Source of the DNA: Verrucomicrobiia bacterium
GTDB taxonomy: Bacteria > Verrucomicrobiota > Verrucomicrobiae > Limisphaerales > UBA11358
Assembly: GCA_030042375.1 (NCBI GenBank)
Contig: JASHZU010000314.1
Coordinates: forward strand, 1 to 6,290
Length of the DNA stretch: 6,290 bases
Direction of reading: 5' to 3'
Every line of letters starts with the position of its first letter. Position 1 is the stretch's first letter. The notes under the pieces were generated by a model that saw only the letters and a list, made by a program, of their open reading frames with translations, was not told where the DNA came from and did not search any database. Both the position numbers and the translations under genes were made by a program. Positions 1 through 5,917 of this stretch are shown piece by piece.

Positions 1-1920
1 CCGCGTATAAAAAAGTTGGTCGCCTTCGCCGTGTTCCGGCGGACCATAACCGGACGCCTTCCAGCCGCCAAAGGGCAATGATACGTCCACACCTGCCGTT
101 GTGGAGTTAATTTTTAAGATTCCCGCCTGCGCTTCGGCGAGGAATTTTTGCTGCAATTTTGTGGAGTGGCTAAACAACGCCGCCGCCAGCCCGTGCCTGA
201 CGCCGTTGCAAAGCCGCAAGGCGGTGTCGAAATCTTTGGCACGCTGGACAACCAACAGCGGGCTCATGGTTTCCTCCTGCACGAGCGGATGTCCCGGCTC
301 ATCACAACAAATAATGGCGGGCTGAGCATACGCGCCCTTTTTTATAAATGGTTTCTGCGCCACTTTTTCAAAAAGAAAGTCAACACGATGGGCCGCGCCG
401 GATGCCCGGGCAGACTCAGTCAGCGCCAAATGTTCGTCACGTTTGGCGGTGTGAATCACCGGACCGATGTCAGTGGATTTCTTCAGGGGATCGTCCCAAT
501 ATAATTTTTCGGCGGCGGTTTTGAGATGGCGCAGGAACTTTTTAAAATTGGCGGCGCTGACAATCACGCGGCGGTTGGCGGTGCAGCGCTGGCCGGCAAA
601 ACCGAACGCGCCCCAGGCGACCTGCGCGGCGGCTTTCGGCAAGTCGGCATCGTCCCAGACGATGGCGGCGTTGTTGCCGCTCAGCTCTGCCTGCAACGGC
701 AAAAAACGGCGGGCACAGATTTCCTGAATCGCATAGCCGGCGGCCGCTGAGCTGGTAATAGTAACAGCGCTGATGTCTTCATTCGCGGCGAGCTTTTGGG
801 CGGTCTCGTGGTCGCCGGTCACAATTTGCACGGCACCAGAGGGCACACTGGCGTCCCGCAATAATTTCAGCAGGACCTGTGAGATATGCGTGGCGGCAGG
901 AGCGGGTTTCCAAACGACCGTATTGCCATAAATCAGCGCCGGGGCGATTTTGCCAACGGGAATGGCCACTGGATTGTTCCATGGCGAAATCAGGGCGACA
1001 ACACCATGCGGCTCGTGGCGGACGGAGCCGGCATGGCCCTGTTGAAGCGCTTCAAACACAGTAGCACGGCGTATGACATCGCGGATGTTAGCGGCGACAC
1101 GACGGACTTCTTCCGCTCCGTGGGAAAGCGGCTTGCCGATTTCGATGGCCATTTGCCTGGCGAATTTTGAAGCGGAGGCTTCCAGCCATTCGGCAACCTT
1201 TTCAAGAATCCGACAGCGGGCATCCGTTTTTTGGGCGCGCCATTTTTGCCAGGTGATCCGGGCAGATAAAGTTGCGGCAGCAATTTCTTTTTCGGTAGCG
1301 ACGGGAATTTCAAACAGGATTTTTTTTGTTTCACGCGGCGAGCGATGGACACGCGGGGCCGGGAGATTACCGTCCAAGAGCGGCAGAATTTCGCCGGCGG
1401 GAAGAAATTCCACGCAGCGTTCAGACAACCAACGGCGCGTGGCCGCGGCTAAAATGGGATCGTTGCTGGCGACAGCGTCTTCGGAGATAAAGACCCGAAG
1501 ATCGCGTTCGAGACATTCCATGGCAATGGCACGGACACAAGTATGCAAATGAAGTCCAGCCACAATCACCGTATCGCAACGCGATTCTTCCAGGATGGCT
1601 TCCAATTTTTCGCCGGCAAAGCCATTGAAGCCGGTTTTGTGGATGATGGCTTCATCCTTTTGTGGTTGAAGAGCCGGCGCGGTTTGATGGCCGCGCGTGC
1701 CGGCCACACAGATCCGACGATTTAATTTTTTCCAATGGGGCAGACGCCGGTCTTCCTTCCCTGAAATAGAGGTCCATACATGAATCACAGGCGTTTTCCT
1801 GGAACGGCAGCCCTGCAAGAGGGCAGCGGTTTTGGGAATAAGAATTTCAGGAACAGGCTGCAAGCCGGGCGAATCCAAAAAATCATTTTGCAGATCCACC
1901 AGCAGCAGCGACGCGTTCAT
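1..1920 (-). CDS. Isochorismatase-like cysteine hydrolase fused to aldehyde dehydrogenase (C-terminus cut by window edge)
   Basis: Reading the reverse complement from the ATG at 1920 gives 640 codons without a stop, running off base 1. Residues 1-~178 form an isochorismatase-like hydrolase: VDLQNDF with D9, HKTGFNGF with K95, and GLHLHTCVRA with C128, the Asp-Lys-Cys triad of that superfamily. The nicotinamidase metal motif (DWHP..H) is absent, so nicotinamide is an unlikely substrate. After a short linker (~179-200), residues ~200-640 are an NAD(P)-dependent aldehyde dehydrogenase: EIGKP at 260, SPWNNP with N315, WKP with K338, general base E412 in AELSGNN, nucleophile C446 in AGQRCTANRR, EETMSP at ~549-554, and PFGGWKASGYG near the end. 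Only about ten residues should be missing. The GGNN-like and GQRCT contexts loosely recall succinylglutamate-semialdehyde dehydrogenases. Two usual glycines are serine (S390, S414). The start overlaps the upstream stop as ATGA, implying translational coupling. The physiological substrates are unknown. Confidence 0.93.
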   Translation of the reverse strand, partial: MNASLLLVDLQNDFLDSPGLQPVPEILIPKTAALLQGCRSRKTPVIHVWTSISGKEDRRLPHWKKLNRRICVAGTRGHQTAPALQPQKDEAIIHKTGFNGFAGEKLEAILEESRCDTVIVAGLHLHTCVRAIAMECLERDLRVFISEDAVASNDPILAAATRRWLSERCVEFLPAGEILPLLDGNLPAPRVHRSPRETKKILFEIPVATEKEIAAATLSARITWQKWRAQKTDARCRILEKVAEWLEASASKFARQMAIEIGKPLSHGAEEVRRVAANIRDVIRRATVFEALQQGHAGSVRHEPHGVVALISPWNNPVAIPVGKIAPALIYGNTVVWKPAPAATHISQVLLKLLRDASVPSGAVQIVTGDHETAQKLAANEDISAVTITSSAAAGYAIQEICARRFLPLQAELSGNNAAIVWDDADLPKAAAQVAWGAFGFAGQRCTANRRVIVSAANFKKFLRHLKTAAEKLYWDDPLKKSTDIGPVIHTAKRDEHLALTESARASGAAHRVDFLFEKVAQKPFIKKGAYAQPAIICCDEPGHPLVQEETMSPLLVVQRAKDFDTALRLCNGVRHGLAAALFSHSTKLQQKFLAEAQAGILKINSTTAGVDVSLPFGGWKASGYGPPEHGEGDQLFYTR

Positions 1921-3095
1921 ACCAGCTGCGGAGCGGCGGAGCGGCGCAGGATCTCTTCGACCACTTTCTCCCCCATGGCACGGGTGCCGACGATTTGGCA
2001 ATCCGGCTCGGCAATGTCCACGGTACGCCATCCAGCACGCCAGGCAGCGGCGAGGGATTTTTCCATGAGCGTGGCGGCGGCATCCAGGCTGAAACTTTCG
2101 CGGAGCAACATAGCGAGCGAAAGGATTTGGCCACCGGGATTGGCGACATCCTGCCCGGCAAGACTCATTGCGCATCCATGGTTGGTTTGATAAACGCCGT
2201 GGCCGCGCGGATCGAAATTTCCGGAGAAGGTCACGCCTCGCGTCGAAACCAGGACGCCGCAGATGTCCGCAATGATATCACCGAAAAGATTTGGCGCGAC
2301 GATGACATCGAACGAGGCGGGGTTCTGGATTAATTCATAAGCCGCGTAGTCAATGTTCATGAAGCGCGCTTCGAGACCGTGGCTGTTGGCGACGGCGATC
2401 CCAATATCACGCCAGAGCGCCGTGACACCGGGGATGCCGCCGTCCTTGACGATGACATGGAAATATCCTTTGCGGCACGCCGCCGCGCGGGCAGCGACTT
2501 CGATGAGCCGGCGCACATCGTGTTCCCGGTAGTGAAACGAATGTTCCGCCACGCGCCCCTGGTCGGTGATGCGCTCTTTCCATTCACCCTGGTAAACGCC
2601 CCCGATGTTATCGCGGATGATAAGCATATCCACGCCTTTGAGGAACTGCGGGGCGATTCTCCCGGCGCGGGCGAGTTCTACGGGCGGGCGGACTGGAACA
2701 AATTTGCAAAAGAGATCGAAATGGCGGCGCAAATCATAAACGTAGCGGCCACCACCCGGCCCGCTGAGAATAGCGCCACGGTGATGAAAAATATCAGCGC
2801 AAAATTGCCGCGTCTCGTCCGGCAGCCATTGGCCGTGTTCCCGAAGGGCGTCCTCCCCAATCAGGCCGCCAAACTGGACATCAAATTTCAGGTTGGCAAC
2901 GGTTTCGACGGCTTTGAGAACTTGCAACGTGGCGGCAATGATGGCCGGGCCGATTCCAGTGCCTTCCAGCACGCCGATAACAGGGCGGGCAGCCGCAGGA
3001 ATGGGGGCCAATTCGAGGCCGCTGACCGACAAATAATTTACAAGTTTACCCGAAAGGTTTCTTTTAAATGCATGACCGTTGGTACTCGTTATCAT
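1917..3095 (-). CDS. Isocitrate/isopropylmalate dehydrogenase-family beta-decarboxylating dehydrogenase
   Basis: This 392-residue protein belongs to the family that oxidises and decarboxylates malate-type 2-hydroxyacids (isocitrate, 3-isopropylmalate, tartrate/D-malate) with NAD(P)+ and a divalent metal. Visible family marks are GTGIGP at 45-50 (usually GDGIGP), LRRHFDLF ending in RP at 136-137, R161 and Y168 in RDNIGGVYQG, K217, metal ligand candidates D249, D273 and D277 in NLFGDIIAD, and NHGCAMSLAGQDVANP at 305-320 for the cofactor site. The last block departs from the common HGSAPDIAGK, so this is neither a textbook LeuB nor Icd and the substrate is open. About 37 residues precede the first core strand. 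The ATG at 3095 is nevertheless supported by an AAGGAA Shine-Dalgarno element six bases upstream. Its TGA overlaps the ATG of the hydrolase-aldehyde dehydrogenase fusion, so the two are almost certainly one transcript. Confidence 0.9.
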   Translation of the reverse strand: MITSTNGHAFKRNLSGKLVNYLSVSGLELAPIPAAARPVIGVLEGTGIGPAIIAATLQVLKAVETVANLKFDVQFGGLIGEDALREHGQWLPDETRQFCADIFHHRGAILSGPGGGRYVYDLRRHFDLFCKFVPVRPPVELARAGRIAPQFLKGVDMLIIRDNIGGVYQGEWKERITDQGRVAEHSFHYREHDVRRLIEVAARAAACRKGYFHVIVKDGGIPGVTALWRDIGIAVANSHGLEARFMNIDYAAYELIQNPASFDVIVAPNLFGDIIADICGVLVSTRGVTFSGNFDPRGHGVYQTNHGCAMSLAGQDVANPGGQILSLAMLLRESFSLDAAATLMEKSLAAAWRAGWRTVDIAEPDCQIVGTRAMGEKVVEEILRRSAAPQLV

Positions 3096-3113
3096 CTCGG
3101 TTCCTTAAATCCT
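3096..3113 (-). promoter_or_regulatory. Shine-Dalgarno element of the decarboxylating dehydrogenase gene
   Basis: On the minus strand the bases before ATG 3095 read TTTAAGGAACCGAG. AAGGAA sits about five to six bases before the start, a good match to the 16S anti-Shine-Dalgarno. It supports the long N-terminus, and stands out because most other starts in the window have no clear element. Confidence 0.6.
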
Positions 3114-3136
3114 AAGAGCTTAATTATTACGTTTTT

Positions 3137-3174
3137 GAAAAAAACGAAAGCCAAAAATGAATGCATTTATTGGC
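3137..3174 (-). terminator. Probable intrinsic terminator after the GH18 gene
   Basis: Read on the minus strand, bases 3174-3150 form a stem GCCAA-(bulged T)-AAATG, loop CATT, CATTT-TTGGC, ten pairs with one bulge. The run CTTTCGTTTTTTTC follows directly. This is the layout of a rho-independent terminator about 30 bases past the GH18 stop, although the stem is AT-rich and therefore modest in strength. It would separate the chitinase transcript from the downstream dehydrogenase gene. Confidence 0.5.
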
Positions 3175-3204
3175 CAGATGCTGCCAGAGAAGGGCCGCGG
3201 CAGG

Positions 3205-4161
3205 CTACTGCACCGAAGTAAAGGGCTTAAAGATGGTCGTATATTCCCAGGGCTTTTGCAGGATGCCGCTGGTGTCATTGCCGGTCTTGTCTTTGCCGAG
3301 ATGCCCGGTGTCACGGTTGACGGCCCAAAATGACATGCTGCAGATCCATGGCTTAGTTTGAGCCCATTGCAGCAATGCCGTGGCATCGGCCCGTGTAAAA
3401 ACTTCGCCGTGCTCGTCGTTCTGTCCAATCATAGGGGTAAGGCCGATTTGGATATCGGGCGAAATGGCCTGACATTGTTCATAGGCCTTGAGTGCACTAG
3501 CGATGGAGACATCGCTCATCTTTTTACCTTTAGAGAAATGCGAGCCGAAGTCCATGGTCATGACATTGGCGGAATGGACTTTGACACCTTTCGCCACGGC
3601 ATCGATGAGAAGATTTTTTGATTCGTCAGAAATGCCGTTGGGATCCACAGGCAACGTGTAGGAAATGATAAGGCCGGGATTTTTTGCCTGAAGTTCGGCG
3701 AGGGCGGCATTGCGCCGCTGGTTCGCGGCGGTTTTGTCCAGGGCATCGCCTTCGATATCGAAGTCGAGCCAGGTCAATTTATAGCGATCAATGATGGATT
3801 GATATTTAGTTTCGAGGGCGGGCAGATTGGTTTCGGCGATGGCGATTTCCGTGCCCGCTTCGCCGCCGAAAGAAACAATCACATCGCCGCCGCGACTGCG
3901 AATGGCATTAATCTGGCCGAGGTAACGGTTTTCCTCCATGGGCCAGCGCCCGTCCCAGGCGGGCTGCTTGCCGTCCGGGCCGGCAATGATGAAAGCGATG
4001 GTGTAAAATTTCTGGCCGCAGGCGTCGTCGCATTTCGTGAGTTGGAAGTGGTCGCCAGCGCCAATATACATATAGGGTGCGAAGACCTTGGCGGGCCAGT
4101 CGGCGCCAACCACATTGATGAGGGAAGTCAAAACAAGGGAGCAGGACAGGAAAAATTTCAT
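3205..4161 (-). CDS. Secreted GH18-family chitinase-like glycoside hydrolase
   Basis: The 318-residue product starts with a signal peptide: K2, a hydrophobic stretch over residues 3-18, and a likely cut after VVGA at position 20. The mature part is a compact (beta/alpha)8 GH18 catalytic domain, a family that cleaves beta-1,4-N-acetylglucosamine linkages by substrate-assisted catalysis. Seen motifs are IVSFGGEAG at 95-103 (the SxGG strand), LDFDIEG at 132-138 with D133, D135 and the proton donor E137, MTMDFG on the sixth strand, and a final-strand W in SMSFWAVNRD. The first Asp of the textbook DxxDxDxE is T130. No carbohydrate-binding module is present. C7 does not make a lipobox, so the enzyme is probably soluble in the periplasm or outside the cell. 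It is transcribed alone, divergent from the RRM gene. No clear Shine-Dalgarno precedes the ATG, and the start is chosen because the signal peptide begins exactly there. Confidence 0.88.
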   Translation of the reverse strand: MKFFLSCSLVLTSLINVVGADWPAKVFAPYMYIGAGDHFQLTKCDDACGQKFYTIAFIIAGPDGKQPAWDGRWPMEENRYLGQINAIRSRGGDVIVSFGGEAGTEIAIAETNLPALETKYQSIIDRYKLTWLDFDIEGDALDKTAANQRRNAALAELQAKNPGLIISYTLPVDPNGISDESKNLLIDAVAKGVKVHSANVMTMDFGSHFSKGKKMSDVSIASALKAYEQCQAISPDIQIGLTPMIGQNDEHGEVFTRADATALLQWAQTKPWICSMSFWAVNRDTGHLGKDKTGNDTSGILQKPWEYTTIFKPFTSVQ

Positions 4162-4246
4162 GATGGATTTTTGTCTGGAGCGGGAGAAAATTTCAACGCA
4201 AATCAGAACAGAAAAATACAGTGAGAGAGGCAGTTAGCCAAAACTT

Positions 4247-4260
4247 GTCAAAAGTCAAAA
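4247..4260. repeat. Tandem 7-base repeat GTCAAAA x2
   Basis: Two exact adjacent copies of GTCAAAA occur in the divergent intergenic region, about 90 bases upstream of the GH18 start. They read TTTTGAC twice on the minus strand, the second copy giving TTGACA with the following base. They could be an operator half-site pair or part of a -35 region for the GH18 gene, or simply low-complexity sequence. Confidence 0.3.
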
Positions 4261-4346
4261 GTACTAGTTATTACAACGTTTAATTAATGACGAAAAATTC
4301 TTTACAATTTTAAATGGGATAACGCGAAAATTCTTAATCATTTTAT

Positions 4347-4374
4347 TTGACTTTAGATGGGGTTATGCTAAAAC
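4347..4374 (+). promoter_or_regulatory. Candidate promoter for the RRM gene
   Basis: TTGACT at 4347-4352, a 16-base spacer, and an extended -10 of the form TG-C-TAAAAC (TG at 4366-4367, hexamer 4369-4374) resemble a sigma70-type promoter. Transcription would start near 4381, leaving a leader of about 130 bases before the RRM start. The hexamer matches TATAAT at only four of six positions, so this is a suggestion. Confidence 0.35.
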
Positions 4375-4384
4375 GGTGACGCTT

Positions 4385-4403
4385 CGTTCAACGATGAACG
4401 TTG
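4385..4403 (+). promoter_or_regulatory. Overlapping alternative hairpins in the RRM gene leader
   Basis: CGTTCA/TGAACG (4385-4390 with 4395-4400, loop ACGA) and CAACG/CGTTG (4389-4393 with 4399-4403, loop ATGAA) are both perfect stems, and they share bases, so only one can form at a time. A seven-codon open frame (MNVVGVK, stop at 4415-4417) begins within the second loop at 4394. Whether either structure or the short frame regulates the gene is unknown. Confidence 0.25.
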
Positions 4404-4510
4404 TTGGTGTCAAATAAGACAGATTGTCCGAAACCGAACCGAAAATGACATTCAGTGATCCTGCCCGTAGCAGACCTCCCACGTGTTTCTTTGAACAGGC
4501 GTAGTGTATT

Positions 4511-4861
4511 ATGAATCCGACCAGACTGTTTGTAGGTAATCTCTCGTATCAAACTGGAGAAAATGACCTGCAGGACTACTTCGCCCAGGCGGGCGCGGTA
4601 ACTTCCGTAAACCTCATGCTCGACAAGATGACCGGCAAGTCACGCGGCTTCGCCTTTGTTGAATATGGATCCGCGGAAGAAGCTCAAAAGGCAATAGACC
4701 AGTTTCACAACAAGGAATTCCAGGGTCGCCCCATCACAGTGAATGTGGCGCGCCCTCGTGAAGATCGTCCGGCGCGTTTCAGCGGCGGTAGCGGCAACCG
4801 CGACTCACGCGGTGGCGGCGACCGTGGCGATTATCGCGGCGAGCGTCGCGAACGTCGCTAA
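4511..4861 (+). CDS. Single-RRM, glycine/arginine-rich-tailed RNA-binding protein
   Basis: The 116-residue product is a classic bacterial RNA-binding protein with one RNA recognition motif over residues ~4-80. RNP2 is LFVGNLS at 6-12. RNP1 is RGFAFVEY at 45-52, with the aromatic positions F47 and F49 that stack on RNA bases; F7 supplies the RNP2 aromatic. Residues ~82-116 are a disordered tail rich in Gly, Arg, Asp and Ser with RGG-like steps, typical of cold-inducible homologues in cyanobacteria and other phyla. It should bind single-stranded RNA in the cytoplasm, probably as an RNA chaperone. An in-frame TAG at 4502-4504 just before the ATG fixes the start. There is no strong Shine-Dalgarno; AGG at 4497-4499 is eleven bases away. 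It appears monocistronic: a long leader upstream and an intrinsic terminator downstream. Confidence 0.95.
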   Translation: MNPTRLFVGNLSYQTGENDLQDYFAQAGAVTSVNLMLDKMTGKSRGFAFVEYGSAEEAQKAIDQFHNKEFQGRPITVNVARPREDRPARFSGGSGNRDSRGGGDRGDYRGERRERR

Positions 4862-4883
4862 GTTCACGCGGCTCCCTTTTGCA

Positions 4884-4917
4884 GCGGGCTGGTGAATTGC
4901 TGCCGGCCCGCATTTTT
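4884..4917 (+). terminator. Intrinsic terminator of the RRM gene
   Basis: GCGGGCTGG (4884-4892) pairs with CCGGCCCGC (4903-4911) as a nine-pair GC-rich stem with one G-T wobble and a ten-base loop, followed by ATTTTT. It lies 23 bases past the RRM stop. A second perfect six-pair hairpin (GGCATT 4920-4925 with AATGCC 4933-4938) follows but lacks a T run. Confidence 0.78.
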
Positions 4918-4985
4918 GCGGCATTGAGAAAAAATGCCCTCGGCCGATGTGTGAAAAGAAATCTGAAAATGATTGGGGATTTGAT

Positions 4986-5013
4986 TTGACAGTTTGCCCG
5001 CCGGACTTATTTT
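4986..5013 (+). promoter_or_regulatory. Strong sigma70-like promoter for the Pro-rich/thioredoxin/GspF-like operon
   Basis: A perfect TTGACA (4986-4991), a 16-base spacer and TATTTT (5008-5013, four of six consensus bases) lie just before the Pro-rich gene. The expected start of transcription, around 5020, is only about seven bases from the ATG at 5027, leaving almost no leader. It lies downstream of the RRM terminator, so it plausibly begins the next transcription unit. Confidence 0.55.
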
Positions 5014-5026
5014 GAATTGAAAGCAT

Positions 5027-5491
5027 ATGGCCGATAATCCGCAACCTCCTCCTCCTCCCGGCGTACCCGGCGCTCCGGTGACGCCCATGAAGAAATCTAC
5101 GGGCAAGGTCCAACCGAAAAAAGAGACCGTCCGTATCACTTTACCGCCGAAACCCTCTGCGGCGCCGACGATCAAATTGCCGACACTGCCGCCCGGCGGT
5201 CCTACGGGAGCCCCCGGAGGCCTCCCGGCGCCAGGCGTTGCCCCGCGTCCCCCTGGAGCGGCTGCCCCAGTGGCCGCGCCACGCACGACGACAGCCGCAC
5301 CGGTCGCAGCGGCAGCGCCAGCGGCGCGTCCCGCGCCTGCGGCGCAGCGCGCACCCATCCCGGTTGCCGTACCAACGCTAAGCCCCGTTGATACTATCCT
5401 GGCCATCACGGCGGCAGTGGCCGCTCTGGCTGCTATTGGCACCACGGTTTGGATGATGCTGATGCTGAACAGCGCAGTTCAAAACAGCTAA
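5027..5491 (+). CDS. Pro/Ala-rich protein with one C-terminal membrane segment, function unknown
   Basis: The 154-residue product has no enzyme domain I recognise. Residues 1-20 are proline-rich with a PPPPP run. A basic stretch with KKETVRITLPPKP (~31-43) is the only conserved-looking element. Residues ~45-118 are a low-complexity Pro/Ala/Gly linker, surely disordered. Residues ~124-147 form one hydrophobic helix ending WMMLML, followed by a seven-residue polar tail. It looks like a tail-anchored or single-pass inner membrane protein carrying a long flexible arm. From memory, similar proteins with this KKETVRI-LPPKP signature occur in Verrucomicrobia; I cannot verify that here. An in-frame TGA at 5018-5020 fixes the ATG. 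It is the first gene after a promoter and lies 27 bases before thioredoxin in the same frame. Family and function remain open. Confidence 0.85.
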   Translation: MADNPQPPPPPGVPGAPVTPMKKSTGKVQPKKETVRITLPPKPSAAPTIKLPTLPPGGPTGAPGGLPAPGVAPRPPGAAAPVAAPRTTTAAPVAAAAPAARPAPAAQRAPIPVAVPTLSPVDTILAITAAVAALAAIGTTVWMMLMLNSAVQNS

Positions 5492-5518
5492 GGCTCTCCG
5501 CAAACGTTTTATTTGCTT

Positions 5519-5848
5519 ATGGCTTCGCCTTTGATTGTCACGCTGACCCAGGAAAATTTTGCCAAAGAGGTTTTGCAATCGCCGCAACCGGTGCTGGTGG
5601 ATTTTTGGGCCGAGTGGTGCGGGCCCTGCAAGATGATTGCGCCGCTGCTGGATGAACTGGCCACCGAATACAGCGGCAAGGTCAAAATCGGCAAGATTAA
5701 TACGGATGAGCAGCAGGAGCTGGCCAGCCAGTATGGCATTCGTGCCATTCCAACGTTGCTTTTCTTCAAGAACGGCCAGGTGGTCAACCAGATGATGGGG
5801 GCGCGCGGCAAACGCGACTTCAAGACGGCCCTCGACAGCATCGCCTGA
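5519..5848 (+). CDS. trxA: Thioredoxin
   Basis: A 109-residue single-domain thioredoxin of standard length. The active site WCGPCK is at 33-38 with redox cysteines C34 and C37. Buried D28 (VDFWAEW) and the cis-proline P78 (IRAIPT) are both present, as is the late GxxxK-type region. There is no signal peptide, so it acts in the cytoplasm, reducing protein disulphides with electrons from thioredoxin reductase. The ATG at 5519 is preferred; a TTG two codons earlier (5513) would add only two residues and has no better ribosome site. No clear Shine-Dalgarno is seen. It sits 27 bases after the Pro-rich membrane protein and 69 bases before the GspF-like gene, probably in one operon. The two preceding and following genes are membrane proteins, so a role in maintaining an envelope machine is possible, but general housekeeping is as likely. 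Confidence 0.96.
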   Translation: MASPLIVTLTQENFAKEVLQSPQPVLVDFWAEWCGPCKMIAPLLDELATEYSGKVKIGKINTDEQQELASQYGIRAIPTLLFFKNGQVVNQMMGARGKRDFKTALDSIA

Positions 5849-5908
5849 GTTAAAGCTGAAAGATGCGGCGCACGATTGCGCTTTCATTTTGCATCTTTCA
5901 TTTTTAAC
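5849..5908. repeat. 60-base imperfect palindrome between thioredoxin and the GspF-like gene
   Basis: Arms 5849-5866 and 5891-5908 pair over 18 positions with one G-T wobble and one mismatch. The loop contains a second perfect hairpin, GCGCA-CGAT-TGCGC (5868-5881), and CTTTCATTTT occurs twice (5881-5890, 5895-5904). The element fills nearly the whole intergenic gap, starting right after the thioredoxin stop. It could be a dispersed palindromic repeat (REP/MITE type), an mRNA processing or stability hairpin, or a weak bidirectional terminator. Confidence 0.65.
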
Positions 5909-5917
5909 TTGCGGTAA

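Larger units (their letters stand above)
4162..4510. other. Divergent AT-rich intergenic region
   Basis: About 350 bases lie between the starts of the GH18 gene (leftward) and the RRM gene (rightward), and no credible gene is present. The region is clearly richer in A and T than its flanks. It holds a tandem GTCAAAA repeat (4247-4260), a candidate rightward promoter (4347-4374) and paired alternative hairpins (4385-4403). On the minus strand a TTGACA occurs at 4251-4246, but no good -10 box lies at proper distance, so the GH18 promoter is not assigned. Confidence 0.6.

Noticed and set aside
101..1725. Several plus-strand open frames of 60-159 codons across the left end
   Set aside because: All are antisense to the continuous hydrolase-aldehyde dehydrogenase frame, whose catalytic motifs are intact over the whole stretch.
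1..1920. Interpretation as a nicotinamidase or true isochorismatase
   Set aside because: The nicotinamidase metal-binding DWHP..H motif is absent and no siderophore or NAD-salvage genes are near; only the general superfamily can be supported.
3120..3130. AATAAT as a -10 box for the dehydrogenase/fusion operon (minus strand, 3128-3123)
   Set aside because: No acceptable -35 hexamer lies 16-18 bases upstream, so a promoter call is not supported, although one is expected near here.
2379..3221. Long plus-strand open frame opposite the decarboxylating dehydrogenase
   Set aside because: It is antisense to a gene with clear family motifs, its product shows no domain, and its start and end have no ribosome site or context.
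4480..4485. CACGTG palindrome upstream of the RRM gene
   Set aside because: A six-base palindrome alone is expected by chance, and no second copy or spacing pattern supports an operator.
5513..5518. TTG as the thioredoxin start
   Set aside because: It adds only two residues before the usual ATG start and has no better ribosome-binding sequence.
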